DNA of 64,000 bases from Thiocapsa imhoffii (GTDB taxonomy: Bacteria; Pseudomonadota; Gammaproteobacteria; Chromatiales; Chromatiaceae), in contig NZ_NRSD01000001.1 in the NCBI RefSeq assembly GCF_016583985.1, forward strand, positions 124,001-188,000, read 5' to 3'. This document shows positions 9,305 through 17,726 of this stretch, in pieces. Each line of letters begins with the position of its first letter. Position 1 is the stretch's first letter. The notes beneath the pieces were generated by a model. That model made no database searches. It was given only the letters and a program-made list of their open reading frames with translations, and was not told the DNA's origin. A program made the position numbers and the translations under genes.

Positions 9305-10180
9305 ATGTGTGAGACCTGTGGTTGCAACATTACCCCCGGCAACGAGCATCTGGTGCGCGCTGGCGGTCAACACGCGACGACCGCTGACGGCCGCGCCGCG
9401 GTGAGCGTGCTTCAATCGCTGCTGTCGGAGAATGATCGGGCCGCGATGCACAACCGTGAGCATTTCGATCGCCACGATGTTCTGGCGATTAATGTGATGT
9501 CCTCGCCTGGTGCCGGGAAAACCAGTCTGCTTGAGCAGACGATCGAAGCGCTCCAGGGACAGGTTCGCATCGCCGTCATCGAAGGTGATCTCGAAACCGA
9601 GAACGACGCCGAGCGCATTCGCGCCAAGGGTGTTCCGGCGGTGCAGATCACCACGGGTAGCGCGTGCCATTTGGACGCTCACATGGTGCACGACGCGTTG
9701 CATCGCCTGGATCTCGACGAGATCGACGTGCTCTTTATCGAGAACGTGGGAAACCTGGTCTGCCCCGCGAGCTTTGACCTTGGACAGCATCGCAACGTCA
9801 CGTTGCTGTCAGTCCCTGAAGGCGACGACAAGCCGGCGAAATATCCGGTGATGTTCCGAGTCGCTGATCTTGTTTTGTGTACGAAATCGGATCTGCTGAG
9901 CGTGCTGCCCGAATTCTCGGTCACTCGCGCCGAGACCTATTTGCGCAACCTGGCCAGCACGGTGCCCTTCGAGTGTGTCTCGGCTCGTGGCGATGGGGCG
10001 ATCCAGGCCTGGCTGAATTGGGTGTGCGACGAACTCGCCGCGCAGCGGTCACGGCTCGAACTCGGGCGGACCACGCGTCCATCCGGTTCCACGGATACCA
10101 CCGCGCGATTCCGTGCTGACGAGGATGGGGTGCACCACCACCACCATCATCATCATCACGACTCGGATCACAAGGTTTAG
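9305..10180 (+). CDS. hypB: Hydrogenase maturation GTPase HypB with C-terminal poly-His tail
   Basis: The 291-residue GTPase supplies energy for nickel insertion into NiFe-hydrogenase. The N-terminus MCETCGCN is the high-affinity nickel motif. The P-loop MSSPGAGKTSLLE lies near residue 65, the metal site GSACHLDAHMV near residue 119, and the guanine-specificity region CTKSDLL near residue 196. Unusually, nine consecutive histidines lie at residues 277-285, six residues from the C-terminus, preceded by a polar tail of about 35 residues. In many HypB proteins the His-rich stretch lies between the CxxCGC motif and the GTPase domain, and here that linker holds none. The tail probably stores or buffers nickel. 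It follows hypA by 193 bases. Confidence 0.95.
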   Translation: MCETCGCNITPGNEHLVRAGGQHATTADGRAAVSVLQSLLSENDRAAMHNREHFDRHDVLAINVMSSPGAGKTSLLEQTIEALQGQVRIAVIEGDLETENDAERIRAKGVPAVQITTGSACHLDAHMVHDALHRLDLDEIDVLFIENVGNLVCPASFDLGQHRNVTLLSVPEGDDKPAKYPVMFRVADLVLCTKSDLLSVLPEFSVTRAETYLRNLASTVPFECVSARGDGAIQAWLNWVCDELAAQRSRLELGRTTRPSGSTDTTARFRADEDGVHHHHHHHHHDSDHKV

Positions 10181-10448
10181 AGGGTGCCCGGCGTGCCTGA
10201 GACAGCGGATGCGAGCCGGCGCGGCGCACACCCGAGACGCAGAACCGGGCCGCGTTGCTCGACGATTCCTGATCGTTGATGCGGCAAGCCATGCCCCGCA
10301 CCGGGGCTGTAGAAGACGCTTGCGACCTTTCTCCGTTCGGTGTAGTAGTTAGGAGACGCGGTTCTCGAGACCGCTCGTCGATTCGCGCACAATGAGATTT
10401 CCGGATGTCCGTCACGAGAGAAATCACACAACCCTTGGAGGAATGCCC

Positions 10449-10952
10449 GTGTTGAAGTCACCCGCTCAGAAGGCCCTGCCCCGCGTCGGGTTTATGCTGT
10501 TGGCATCGGTCCTAATCTATGCGCCGGTCAGCCATGCATTCAATTTTGGAAACATGATGAACCCCAACCGTTGGATGGGCAGCGGTGGCGATCGGGATCG
10601 CTACGACGACGGATATCCAGGTGGCCCTTATGGACCGCCTGGATATGGCTATCCCTACGGCGGTTACGCCCCTGGTCCAGGTTATGCGGCGCCGGGTTAT
10701 GCGGCGCCGGGATATGGTGCTCCCATGCAGGGCTATGGGATGCCGGCCTATCCAGCCGCTCCCACTGCCGTACCCGTCGCGCCGGCGACGGGAAGCGGCA
10801 CGGCCGATAGCGCCGAAGTGCAGGCACTCAAGCGCCGCGTCGAAGAGCTCGAAGCGGCGGCGCGCCAGCAGTCGCAACCCGTCGCGCCACCGCCGCCACC
10901 GGCTGGCGAGTGGCCATCAGCCCCGGCCTTCCGCCCGATGAATCAATACTGA
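10449..10952 (+). CDS. Secreted Gly/Tyr/Pro-rich protein, sulfur-globule-protein-like
   Basis: The product (167 residues from the GTG) has a signal peptide ending near VSHAFNFG. A low-complexity Gly/Tyr/Pro/Ala region follows with YPYGGYAPG and three repeats of the form PGYAAPGYAA. After that come an Ala/Pro/Val linker, a short coiled-coil-like helix (SAEVQALKRRVEELEAAARQQ) and a proline-rich tail. The start is set by the ribosome-binding site: GGAGG at 10437-10441 is seven bases from GTG 10449 but only one base from the ATG at 10443. Secreted Gly/Tyr-rich proteins form the envelope of periplasmic sulfur globules in purple sulfur bacteria; the composition and export fit, but the assignment is an inference. 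A generic structural or outer-membrane protein is the alternative. Confidence 0.6.
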   Translation: MLKSPAQKALPRVGFMLLASVLIYAPVSHAFNFGNMMNPNRWMGSGGDRDRYDDGYPGGPYGPPGYGYPYGGYAPGPGYAAPGYAAPGYGAPMQGYGMPAYPAAPTAVPVAPATGSGTADSAEVQALKRRVEELEAAARQQSQPVAPPPPPAGEWPSAPAFRPMNQY

Positions 10953-11140
10953 TCTCGGCGCGGGACGCACGTTCGATGCCGCCTGGCCGGTGCGCGGTGG
11001 GGGTCGCTCAACGCTGCTGTTGGTGTCCTTTGCTCGCGTCATCGGCGGCGATCCCACCGCCCTGCCCGCTGGCGGGGCCTCGATCTGACTGACGTCAGCC
11101 CTTGGTCCATCCTGGGTTGCCCTTGTGAGAGAACATCAAC

Positions 11141-11611
11141 ATGTCACAGCTGAAGAGACCTGTGCTCGGGTTCTTGCTGCTCGTCGGACTCTGCACGCAG
11201 GCCGTCGCCGACCACTATGCCGTCTACGTCAGCGAGTCCGGCTTCGCGGATGCGATGGAAGGACTGAAGATGGCGATCCAGGAGCGCGGCATGTACATCA
11301 ACAATGTCATGAACATGGGTGAGATGCTGGAGCGCACCGGGAAGGATCTGGGCATGGAGACGCCCCTCTACGATCAGGCCGAATCGATCGAGTTCTGTAG
11401 CGCGGTCCTCTCGCGGGAGATGAGCAGCGAGAATCCGGTCCAGGTCGTGAACTGTCCCTTCATCATCGCTCTCTACACCTTGCCGGGCGAGCCGGACCGG
11501 ACCTATCTCGTGCATCGTCAGATCGCCGCGGAGGAGATCGCGTCCAGTCCGGCCATGGCCAAGGTCGCCGCCATGCTCAGTGGGGTGGCGGAGGCCGCGA
11601 TCGCCTGGTGA
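11141..11611 (+). CDS. Exported DUF302 domain protein
   Basis: The 156-residue product has a signal peptide (LGFLLLVGLCTQAVA, cleaved near residue 23) and one DUF302 domain. The domain shows FADAMEGLKMAIQERGMYINNVMN at its start and the later FCSAVLSREM and CPFIIALYTLP strands. DUF302 proteins are small alpha/beta proteins, often periplasmic and common in sulfur-oxidising bacteria. Their biochemical role is not established. Two cysteines (in FCSAV and NCPF) lie in the domain. It is convergent with the DUF1631 gene, 55 bases away. Confidence 0.75.
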   Translation: MSQLKRPVLGFLLLVGLCTQAVADHYAVYVSESGFADAMEGLKMAIQERGMYINNVMNMGEMLERTGKDLGMETPLYDQAESIEFCSAVLSREMSSENPVQVVNCPFIIALYTLPGEPDRTYLVHRQIAAEEIASSPAMAKVAAMLSGVAEAAIAW

Positions 11612-11666
11612 TCTGTGCGCGGCGATCGTGCTGAGCGTCCCCGTCGCCCGGCGCTCGGGCGCGCAA

Positions 11667-14081
11667 TCAACCGGGCTCGGTGATCCGCTCGGGCATGACC
11701 TGGTCGAACAGTCGCGCGACCGCTCGGTCGGTCAGGGCCTCTTGGCTGAGGACACGGGCGGTCCCATTGCGCAGATGCGTGGCCAGGCTGGTGGTGGCTA
11801 GGGTCAGGGCATTTTCCCCCTGGCGGTTCGTGAAGAGATAGACACCACGGTATTTGCTGACCCATCCAAGGCGTAAGGTCTTGCGGGTTCCGCGAAAGCT
11901 CTTGAACTCAACCCAATCGCCGACCTCGAGCGAACGGGCGAGCGACCGATAGCGTTCCGTGGTGGCCGCATCGGCGTCGGTCTCGGCCTCTGCCGCGCCC
12001 GGTTCCTGGCCAGCGATCCGGTCTGAATCCGGTGGGGCCATGGCGGTGCCGAACAGCTCGAGTCCACTCTCGTCCGTATCCGGTTCGGGGGGGACCTCCT
12101 TGTGCAGCGCGGCCATGTGCAGCCGGATCAGGCGATCGAAGAAGGGATCCCAAGCGTCCTCGAGCCGGACCCGTTCGAGTCCCCGGCGCAATCGCTTCAG
12201 CAGATCGGGCAGTGCCGACAACAGCCGACTGCGCTCTTCGGCGGTTTCTTTTGGTTGCACGCTCCAAATCAGATCGTCCATCGCCGAGACGGCCTCTTGC
12301 CAAGGCTCGCCGGCCTCGCCAGCGCGCACAAAGACGTCGCTCAAGACGCGCGACCAGAGGCGAACGAGGAACTCATTGACGAGGACAGGAAGTTTCGTGT
12401 CGCTGGTCCGTCTAGTGAGTTCCTCGCCTACGCGCGTGGCCGCGATCTCCTGACGGTCCCGTTGCTCGAGCTGATCGAGGACGCGCACCGCCTTGCTGCG
12501 CGCGAGTTCTTCCTCTTCACGCAGGAACTCCTCGAGTTGATACGTCTGAACGGCGAACACGTTCAGGTTCGATTCGAAGCCGTCCACCACCGCATCAACG
12601 ACCTCGTGGATCTTCTCAACAAGATGCGGCTCATCCTTCTCGTTGCGACCGATCCCAGAACTCGCGACGACATCGAGCAGACGGCGTGCCGGGTGCTTGC
12701 GGTCGGAGAAAAAGGTTTTATCGACGAGCGCGACCTTCAGCACCGGAATCTGCAGCTTGGCGAGTTCAGCCCGCACGGTCGCGGAGAGTTCCGGATCATT
12801 GAAGATGGCGTCGAACAGCATCGCCACGATGTCGATCGTCATGGCGTCCAAGGGGCGTGACCAGGTTCGCATCGGGGTCGCCCGGATCTGCTGCAGGACA
12901 TTGCCCTGTCGCGGGTCGATCCGAACGGATCGCAGACTGGGGATTCGACGCAGATCGCTCGTGCCGCGCTGCAATCCATTGAGGGCTTGAATGAGCTGTG
13001 CCAAGCCGAGCACCGGGGTGTCACTGCCGGTGACTCCCGCTGACACGGCGTCGCCGGGGGCCGCGAGCGGCGGGTCGGGTGCGCCATTGGCCAGGTTTGC
13101 GCCGGAGGATTGCAGCGGATGCCCGCGGCTGGCGATTTGGATCGCGCGGGCGAGTTGCCCGAAGACGTCTTCGTTGCCGGGAGGTTGGGCCAGGCGCTCG
13201 GCGACCGCTCCGTGCTTGGCCTGGATCTGCTGTTGCGCAAGACCGCGCCCCTCGTGCTCGGCGAGGGAAGGGTCCTCGGAGGGTTCGAAACCCACCCAGC
13301 CGGACAACCCGCCGACACTCGTCTCGCCATGCGTCGGGAGGGTGCTGCGTGGCGGGATGATGGGGCCCGCGAGCGGAATGGTCGGCAAGACGCCCGATTG
13401 AACGAGAAAACGGTTGAGGTCCGCATAGACCGCGGGAAGTTCGACCGAGGTCTGACGCTCGAAGGCATTCAAGAGGACCAGGGCGAGCTGCTCGTCGGCA
13501 TCCATGTCGCTCAAGGCCTGCAGCATGGCGCCGAAGAGGGTGCGTGGATACAGTGGATTGTCATCCTGGCTGATCCGTGGCACACGCAGGAGCGCGGCGA
13601 GCCGTCGATCCAGTGCGGTGAGCTGTTGCGAACAGTTACAGGCTGCGCGTGCCGAGAGCTTGCCGATCGCGAGATCTCGCTCGAAGTCATCGGTGTCGAC
13701 CAAGCGCAATTCGTCGTCCTCACCCATCACCATCGCCTTAGCCGGCTCGGTGCCTCCAGTGAGACTCTTCACCCGATCATCGAAAGCCGTGGTGTAGGCG
13801 TTGCGGAAATGCTGCAAGACGTCCTGGGCGCGCTGCGTGAGGAACTCCATCGCCGAGAAATACAGCCGCTGCTGCTCCATGCTGGTCGCCCGGTCCGCCA
13901 TCCCAAGGAAGTCGTCGTTGGCGTTGTCGATGTGCTTGGCAAAGGCGGTGGCGAGGCCGAGCGCGAGGCGGTCTCGACAACTGTTGACCAGAGACAAGGC
14001 CTCATCACGTGACAGGCTGGTCGTCGTGAGTGGCGGTTCTGGCGCGGTGTCGGACGCGGAGCGGGTGGGCTGATCGGGCAT
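11667..14081 (-). CDS. DUF1631 family protein
   Basis: The 804-residue cytoplasmic protein matches the DUF1631 family of gammaproteobacteria. The N-terminal region has LALGLATAFAKHIDNANDDFL, followed by a long, mainly helical body with low-complexity linkers. The C-terminal domain, VGDWVEFKSFRGTRKTLRLGW followed by YLFTNRQGENALTL, resembles a PilZ-like beta barrel, so a nucleotide second messenger is a possible ligand. I chose the ATG at 14081 (MPDQPTRSASD) because the longer frame adds an arginine-rich stretch without family features; no strong ribosome-binding site supports either. The function is unknown. Confidence 0.75.
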   Translation of the reverse strand: MPDQPTRSASDTAPEPPLTTTSLSRDEALSLVNSCRDRLALGLATAFAKHIDNANDDFLGMADRATSMEQQRLYFSAMEFLTQRAQDVLQHFRNAYTTAFDDRVKSLTGGTEPAKAMVMGEDDELRLVDTDDFERDLAIGKLSARAACNCSQQLTALDRRLAALLRVPRISQDDNPLYPRTLFGAMLQALSDMDADEQLALVLLNAFERQTSVELPAVYADLNRFLVQSGVLPTIPLAGPIIPPRSTLPTHGETSVGGLSGWVGFEPSEDPSLAEHEGRGLAQQQIQAKHGAVAERLAQPPGNEDVFGQLARAIQIASRGHPLQSSGANLANGAPDPPLAAPGDAVSAGVTGSDTPVLGLAQLIQALNGLQRGTSDLRRIPSLRSVRIDPRQGNVLQQIRATPMRTWSRPLDAMTIDIVAMLFDAIFNDPELSATVRAELAKLQIPVLKVALVDKTFFSDRKHPARRLLDVVASSGIGRNEKDEPHLVEKIHEVVDAVVDGFESNLNVFAVQTYQLEEFLREEEELARSKAVRVLDQLEQRDRQEIAATRVGEELTRRTSDTKLPVLVNEFLVRLWSRVLSDVFVRAGEAGEPWQEAVSAMDDLIWSVQPKETAEERSRLLSALPDLLKRLRRGLERVRLEDAWDPFFDRLIRLHMAALHKEVPPEPDTDESGLELFGTAMAPPDSDRIAGQEPGAAEAETDADAATTERYRSLARSLEVGDWVEFKSFRGTRKTLRLGWVSKYRGVYLFTNRQGENALTLATTSLATHLRNGTARVLSQEALTDRAVARLFDQVMPERITEPG

Positions 14082-14385
14082 GGATGCGTGTCTTTTAGGG
14101 CTAACTTGGCGCGGCCTGGGGCGCTTCGACCATCGCAAGCGCAGGTGACCTCGATCCATGTCGCAACGACTCGTGCAGCACGAGCCCATGCGTTGCCCCT
14201 CGCGCAGGTTGGTGACCTGGCCGCGAATCTGTCTGTCAGATCAAAGCTTATCATGCGCGACGCCCCGCGACCTGCTGGTGCCCGATCACGTCGCCATTGC
14301 GCCGGCGTCAGGGCGGGTCCCGCGCCCTCGGCGTGCTCGGCTCCAGGCACAACGACCGTGCGCTGGTGACGGGTCTAGGGAGAGA
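14082..14385. other. Intergenic region without recognisable gene
   Basis: This stretch of 304 bases lies upstream of the DUF1631 gene and downstream of the MazG-like gene, both on the minus strand. I see no RNA gene, repeat or convincing promoter in it. Confidence 0.5.
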
Positions 14386-14739
14386 TCATGCGCGGCGCGG
14401 TTCATCCTCTGCCGCAAGGCCTTCCGGGTCGACGGGAAAGCGGGTTTCGTTGATGGCCATCTTCTCTTCAACCGCGGCGATCAGGTCGACCCCGAGACGT
14501 TGCGACAGGCGGATCAGATAGATCAGGATGTCGGCCATCTCGAGGGCGACCAGGCGTGTTTGTTCGGGCGAGAGGGCCGCGCTCTGCTGTTCGCTCAGCC
14601 ATTGAAAGTGCTCGAGGAGCTCGCCGGCTTCCCCGGCAAGCGCCATGGCAAGGTTCTTGGGTGAGTGGAATCGCTCCCAATCGCGCGCTTGGGCGAAGGC
14701 GAGCAGGCGGGCATCGAGTTGATCGAGACTGTCTGGCAT
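14386..14739 (-). CDS. MazG-like nucleotide pyrophosphohydrolase
   Basis: The 117-residue protein is an all-alpha NTP pyrophosphatase of the MazG / dCTP pyrophosphatase-like group. The metal-binding pattern is clear: EAGELLEHFQW (E-x-x-E, about residues 36-40) and EMADILIYLIRL (E-x-x-D, about residues 64-67). It probably hydrolyses non-canonical or excess (d)NTPs to monophosphates as a house-cleaning enzyme. It lies 59 bases downstream of argH on the same strand and may be co-transcribed with it. Confidence 0.85.
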   Translation of the reverse strand: MPDSLDQLDARLLAFAQARDWERFHSPKNLAMALAGEAGELLEHFQWLSEQQSAALSPEQTRLVALEMADILIYLIRLSQRLGVDLIAAVEEKMAINETRFPVDPEGLAAEDEPRRA

Positions 14740-14798
14740 CGGTGGTGCGATCAGGTCGGGAGGACGGGATTCACTGGTGGGCGCGACGCGGTGCCTGC

Positions 14799-16187
14799 TC
14801 AGCGGTTGGCGCGCCGGTGCCGCGCGCGTGCGATGGCCGCGCGCACCTGGGCCGGGGCGGTGCCGCCGATGTGATCGCGTGCGGCGACCGAACCCTCGAG
14901 CGTGAGGATGGCAAAGACATCCGCCTCGATCGCCGTGCTGAAGGCGCGCAGCTCATCGAGCGTGAGTTCGGCGAGATCACGGCCTTCGCGGAGACCGAGC
15001 GCGACAGCCTTGCCGACGATCTCGTGGGCGTCACGAAAGGCGATCCCCTTGCGCACCAGATAATCGGCGAGATCGGTCGCGGTGCTGAAGCCTTGCGCCG
15101 CGGCCGCGCGCATCCGCGCCCGGTTGCAGGTGACCTCGCCCATCATCTCGGCATAGACCTTGAGTGAACCCTTGAGATTGTCGACGGTGTCAAACAGCGG
15201 CTCTTTGTCCTCTTGATTGTCCTTGTTGTAGGCGAGGGGCTGTCCCTTCATGAGCGTCAACAGCCCCATGAGATGACCGAAGATGCGCCCGCTCTTCCCC
15301 CGCACCAGCTCGGGAACATCCGGATTCTTCTTCTGCGGCATGATCGAGGAGCCGGTGCAGAATCCGTCCGAGAGTTCGATGAAGCCGAATTGCGCGGAGG
15401 ACCAGAGGATGAGTTCCTCGGAGAACCGCGACAGATGCATCATGAGGATCGCGGCGTCGGCGGTGAATTCGAGCGCGAAATCACGATCGGAGACGGCATC
15501 GAGTGAGTTCTCGGCGGGTCGCTCGAAGCCCAGCAGCGTCGCCGTGTATTGTCGGTCGATCGGGTAGGTGGTACCCGCGAGGGCGGCCGCGCCGAGCGGC
15601 ATCACATTGAGGCGGCGACGGCAATCGGCGAGCCGCTCGCAATCACGCTCCAGCATCTCGAACCACGCCATCATGTGATGGCCGAACGTGACCGGCTGGG
15701 CAACTTGTAAATGGGTGAAGCCCGGCATCAGGGTCTCGGCCTCACGCTCGGCCAGCTCCAGCAAGGTGGCTTGCAGCCGCTCGATGCCCTCACGAATCAG
15801 TTCGATCTCATCGCGCAGCCAGAGCCGCACGTCGGTGGCGATCTGATCGTTTCGGGAGCGTCCCGTATGGAGCTTCTTCCCGGCCTCGCCGATCAAGGCG
15901 GTCAGGGCCGACTCGATGTTCATGTGCACATCTTCCAACGGAATCGACCACTGGAAATCCCCATCGTCGATGCGGGTCCGAACGGTTTCGAGTCCGGATA
16001 CGATGGCCTCGCACTCATCCTGTGTCAGGATGCCCTGGCGGGCCAGCATGGTGGCATGGGCGATCGAGCCTTGGATGTCATATCGATAGAGGCGACGGTC
16101 GAAGTCGACCGACGCCGTGAAGGCTTCGACGAAGGCATCGGTGGGGGCGTTGAAGCGCCCAGCCCAAGGTTTGGTGGTGGTGTTCAC
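14799..16187 (-). CDS. argH: Argininosuccinate lyase
   Basis: The 462-residue enzyme splits argininosuccinate into arginine and fumarate in the last step of arginine synthesis. The N-terminus [16 protein letters not shown], the [11 protein letters not shown] and [17 protein letters not shown] segments, and the fumarase/lyase signature [12 protein letters not shown] with its catalytic serine are all present. The length is standard. The start ATG at 16187 gives the expected family N-terminus. The gene is divergent from the YhaO-like gene, with 267 bases between. Confidence 0.97.
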   Translation of the reverse strand: MNTTTKPWAGRFNAPTDAFVEAFTASVDFDRRLYRYDIQGSIAHATMLARQGILTQDECEAIVSGLETVRTRIDDGDFQWSIPLEDVHMNIESALTALIGEAGKKLHTGRSRNDQIATDVRLWLRDEIELIREGIERLQATLLELAEREAETLMPGFTHLQVAQPVTFGHHMMAWFEMLERDCERLADCRRRLNVMPLGAAALAGTTYPIDRQYTATLLGFERPAENSLDAVSDRDFALEFTADAAILMMHLSRFSEELILWSSAQFGFIELSDGFCTGSSIMPQKKNPDVPELVRGKSGRIFGHLMGLLTLMKGQPLAYNKDNQEDKEPLFDTVDNLKGSLKVYAEMMGEVTCNRARMRAAAAQGFSTATDLADYLVRKGIAFRDAHEIVGKAVALGLREGRDLAELTLDELRAFSTAIEADVFAILTLEGSVAARDHIGGTAPAQVRAAIARARHRRANR

Positions 16188-16454
16188 GTGTGGTATCAGC
16201 CCATCCGGCAGTGTTGCGATGGTGTGATTCTACTCCCTTGACAGGCCAGCATCGCGCATCGATCGCGCCAGTGCAGGCCGTCGCGTCGATCGGGTGTTCC
16301 TCGGTTCGGTGGCGCTGCGACAGGCGCGGTTTCATCGACCCTACTCCCTGGCGTGGGGTATCATCGGCACACCGCGCGGCGTGCACGCAGAGTGACGCTT
16401 CGGCATGCAAGCCGCTGTTCGATGAAACAGGCCAGCCGAGGAGGGGAGTGCGCG

Positions 16455-17726
16455 ATGCGGTTTCTACATGCCGCCGATTGCCATCTGGATAGCCCACTAC
16501 GAGGGCTCGAGCGGTACGAGGGCGCACCGGTGGAACAGATCCGCTCCGCCACGCGGCGTGCCTTCGAGAATCTGGTCGCCCTGGCGATCGAGGAGTCGGT
16601 CGATTTCGTCCTCCTCGCGGGCGATCTCTACGACGGTGACTGGAAGGACTATAACACCGGACTCTTCTTCATCGGGCAGATGGGACGTCTGCACGAGGCC
16701 GGCATCCCGGTCTATCTCATCGCCGGGAATCACGACGCGGCGAGCCAGATCACCCGTGCCTTGCGTCCGCCGCCGAACCTCCATGTCTTCGCCACCACGG
16801 CCCCCGAGACCCACCGGATCGAGGATCTCGGCGTCGCCATCCATGGTCAGGGGTTCGCCACGCGCGCGGTCACGCAGGACCTGACCCAGGGCTATCCGCA
16901 AGGCGATCCCGCGTTCTTCAATATTGGCTTACTCCATACCTCGCTCGACGGCCGCCCCGGTCATGAACCCTATGCGCCCTGTCGTCTCGATGGGCTCAGA
17001 TCCAAGGGCTATCAGTACTGGGCGCTCGGGCACGTGCACCAGCGCGAGCTGATTGCGTCCGATCCCGTCGTGCTCTTTCCGGGCAACATCCAGGGCCGCC
17101 ACATCCGCGAAACCGGCCCCAAGGGCTGCACCCTCGTCCGGGTCGAAGGCGCTCAGGTGATCGCGTTGGAAGAGCGTGCATTGGATGTGGTGCGCTGGGT
17201 CGATTGCCCGGTCGAGGTGACGCCTGCGCGCACCCTCGATCAGCTCGATCCCCTGCTCGAGACGGCGCTGGTCCGCGCGAGCGAGACCAGCGATGGTCGG
17301 ATCCTGGCCCTCCGGCTGCGTCTGGTCGGTCGCAGTCCGCTGCATGCGCGGTTGCATGCGGAGCGCGAACGCGTCCTCAATGAGTGCCGGGCGCTGGTAT
17401 CCGGGCGTGGATTGGGTGAGATCTGGATCGAGAAGCTGCTGGTCGAGACCCATGCGGATCAACAACCGGACGCCTTGACCCGCGAGGATGCGCTGGGTGG
17501 ACTGCTGCGCGCGATCCAGGAGCTCGAGCTCGAGGATGCCGGCGCCGCAAGCCTGGCCGAGGAGGTCGCGGGACTGACGGCGAAATTGCCCCCGGCGTTG
17601 CGGGGGGGCGAAGAAGCCTTCGATCCGACGCGACCCGAGCATCTGAGGTCCGCCCTGGAGGACGTGAAGGCGCTGCTGCTCGAGCGGCTGCTCGATCCAA
17701 CCGGCCCGTCGGAGGCACGCTCATGA
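16455..17726 (+). CDS. YhaO/SbcD-like metallophosphoesterase (DNA repair exonuclease)
   Basis: The 423-residue protein has the calcineurin-like nuclease motifs of Mre11/SbcD: DCHLDS near residue 9, GDLYD near 55, GNHD near 92, LLHTSLDG near 160 and GHVHQRE near 195. Together with the ATPase encoded next, it should cut DNA ends or hairpins. The C-terminal third contains helices expected to contact the partner's coiled coil. GGAGGGGAG just upstream supports the ATG at 16455; a longer frame adds a basic stretch unlike the family. Its stop overlaps the next start in ATGA. The pair resembles the YhaO/YhaN group rather than classical SbcCD. Confidence 0.85.
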   Translation: MRFLHAADCHLDSPLRGLERYEGAPVEQIRSATRRAFENLVALAIEESVDFVLLAGDLYDGDWKDYNTGLFFIGQMGRLHEAGIPVYLIAGNHDAASQITRALRPPPNLHVFATTAPETHRIEDLGVAIHGQGFATRAVTQDLTQGYPQGDPAFFNIGLLHTSLDGRPGHEPYAPCRLDGLRSKGYQYWALGHVHQRELIASDPVVLFPGNIQGRHIRETGPKGCTLVRVEGAQVIALEERALDVVRWVDCPVEVTPARTLDQLDPLLETALVRASETSDGRILALRLRLVGRSPLHARLHAERERVLNECRALVSGRGLGEIWIEKLLVETHADQQPDALTREDALGGLLRAIQELELEDAGAASLAEEVAGLTAKLPPALRGGEEAFDPTRPEHLRSALEDVKALLLERLLDPTGPSEARS

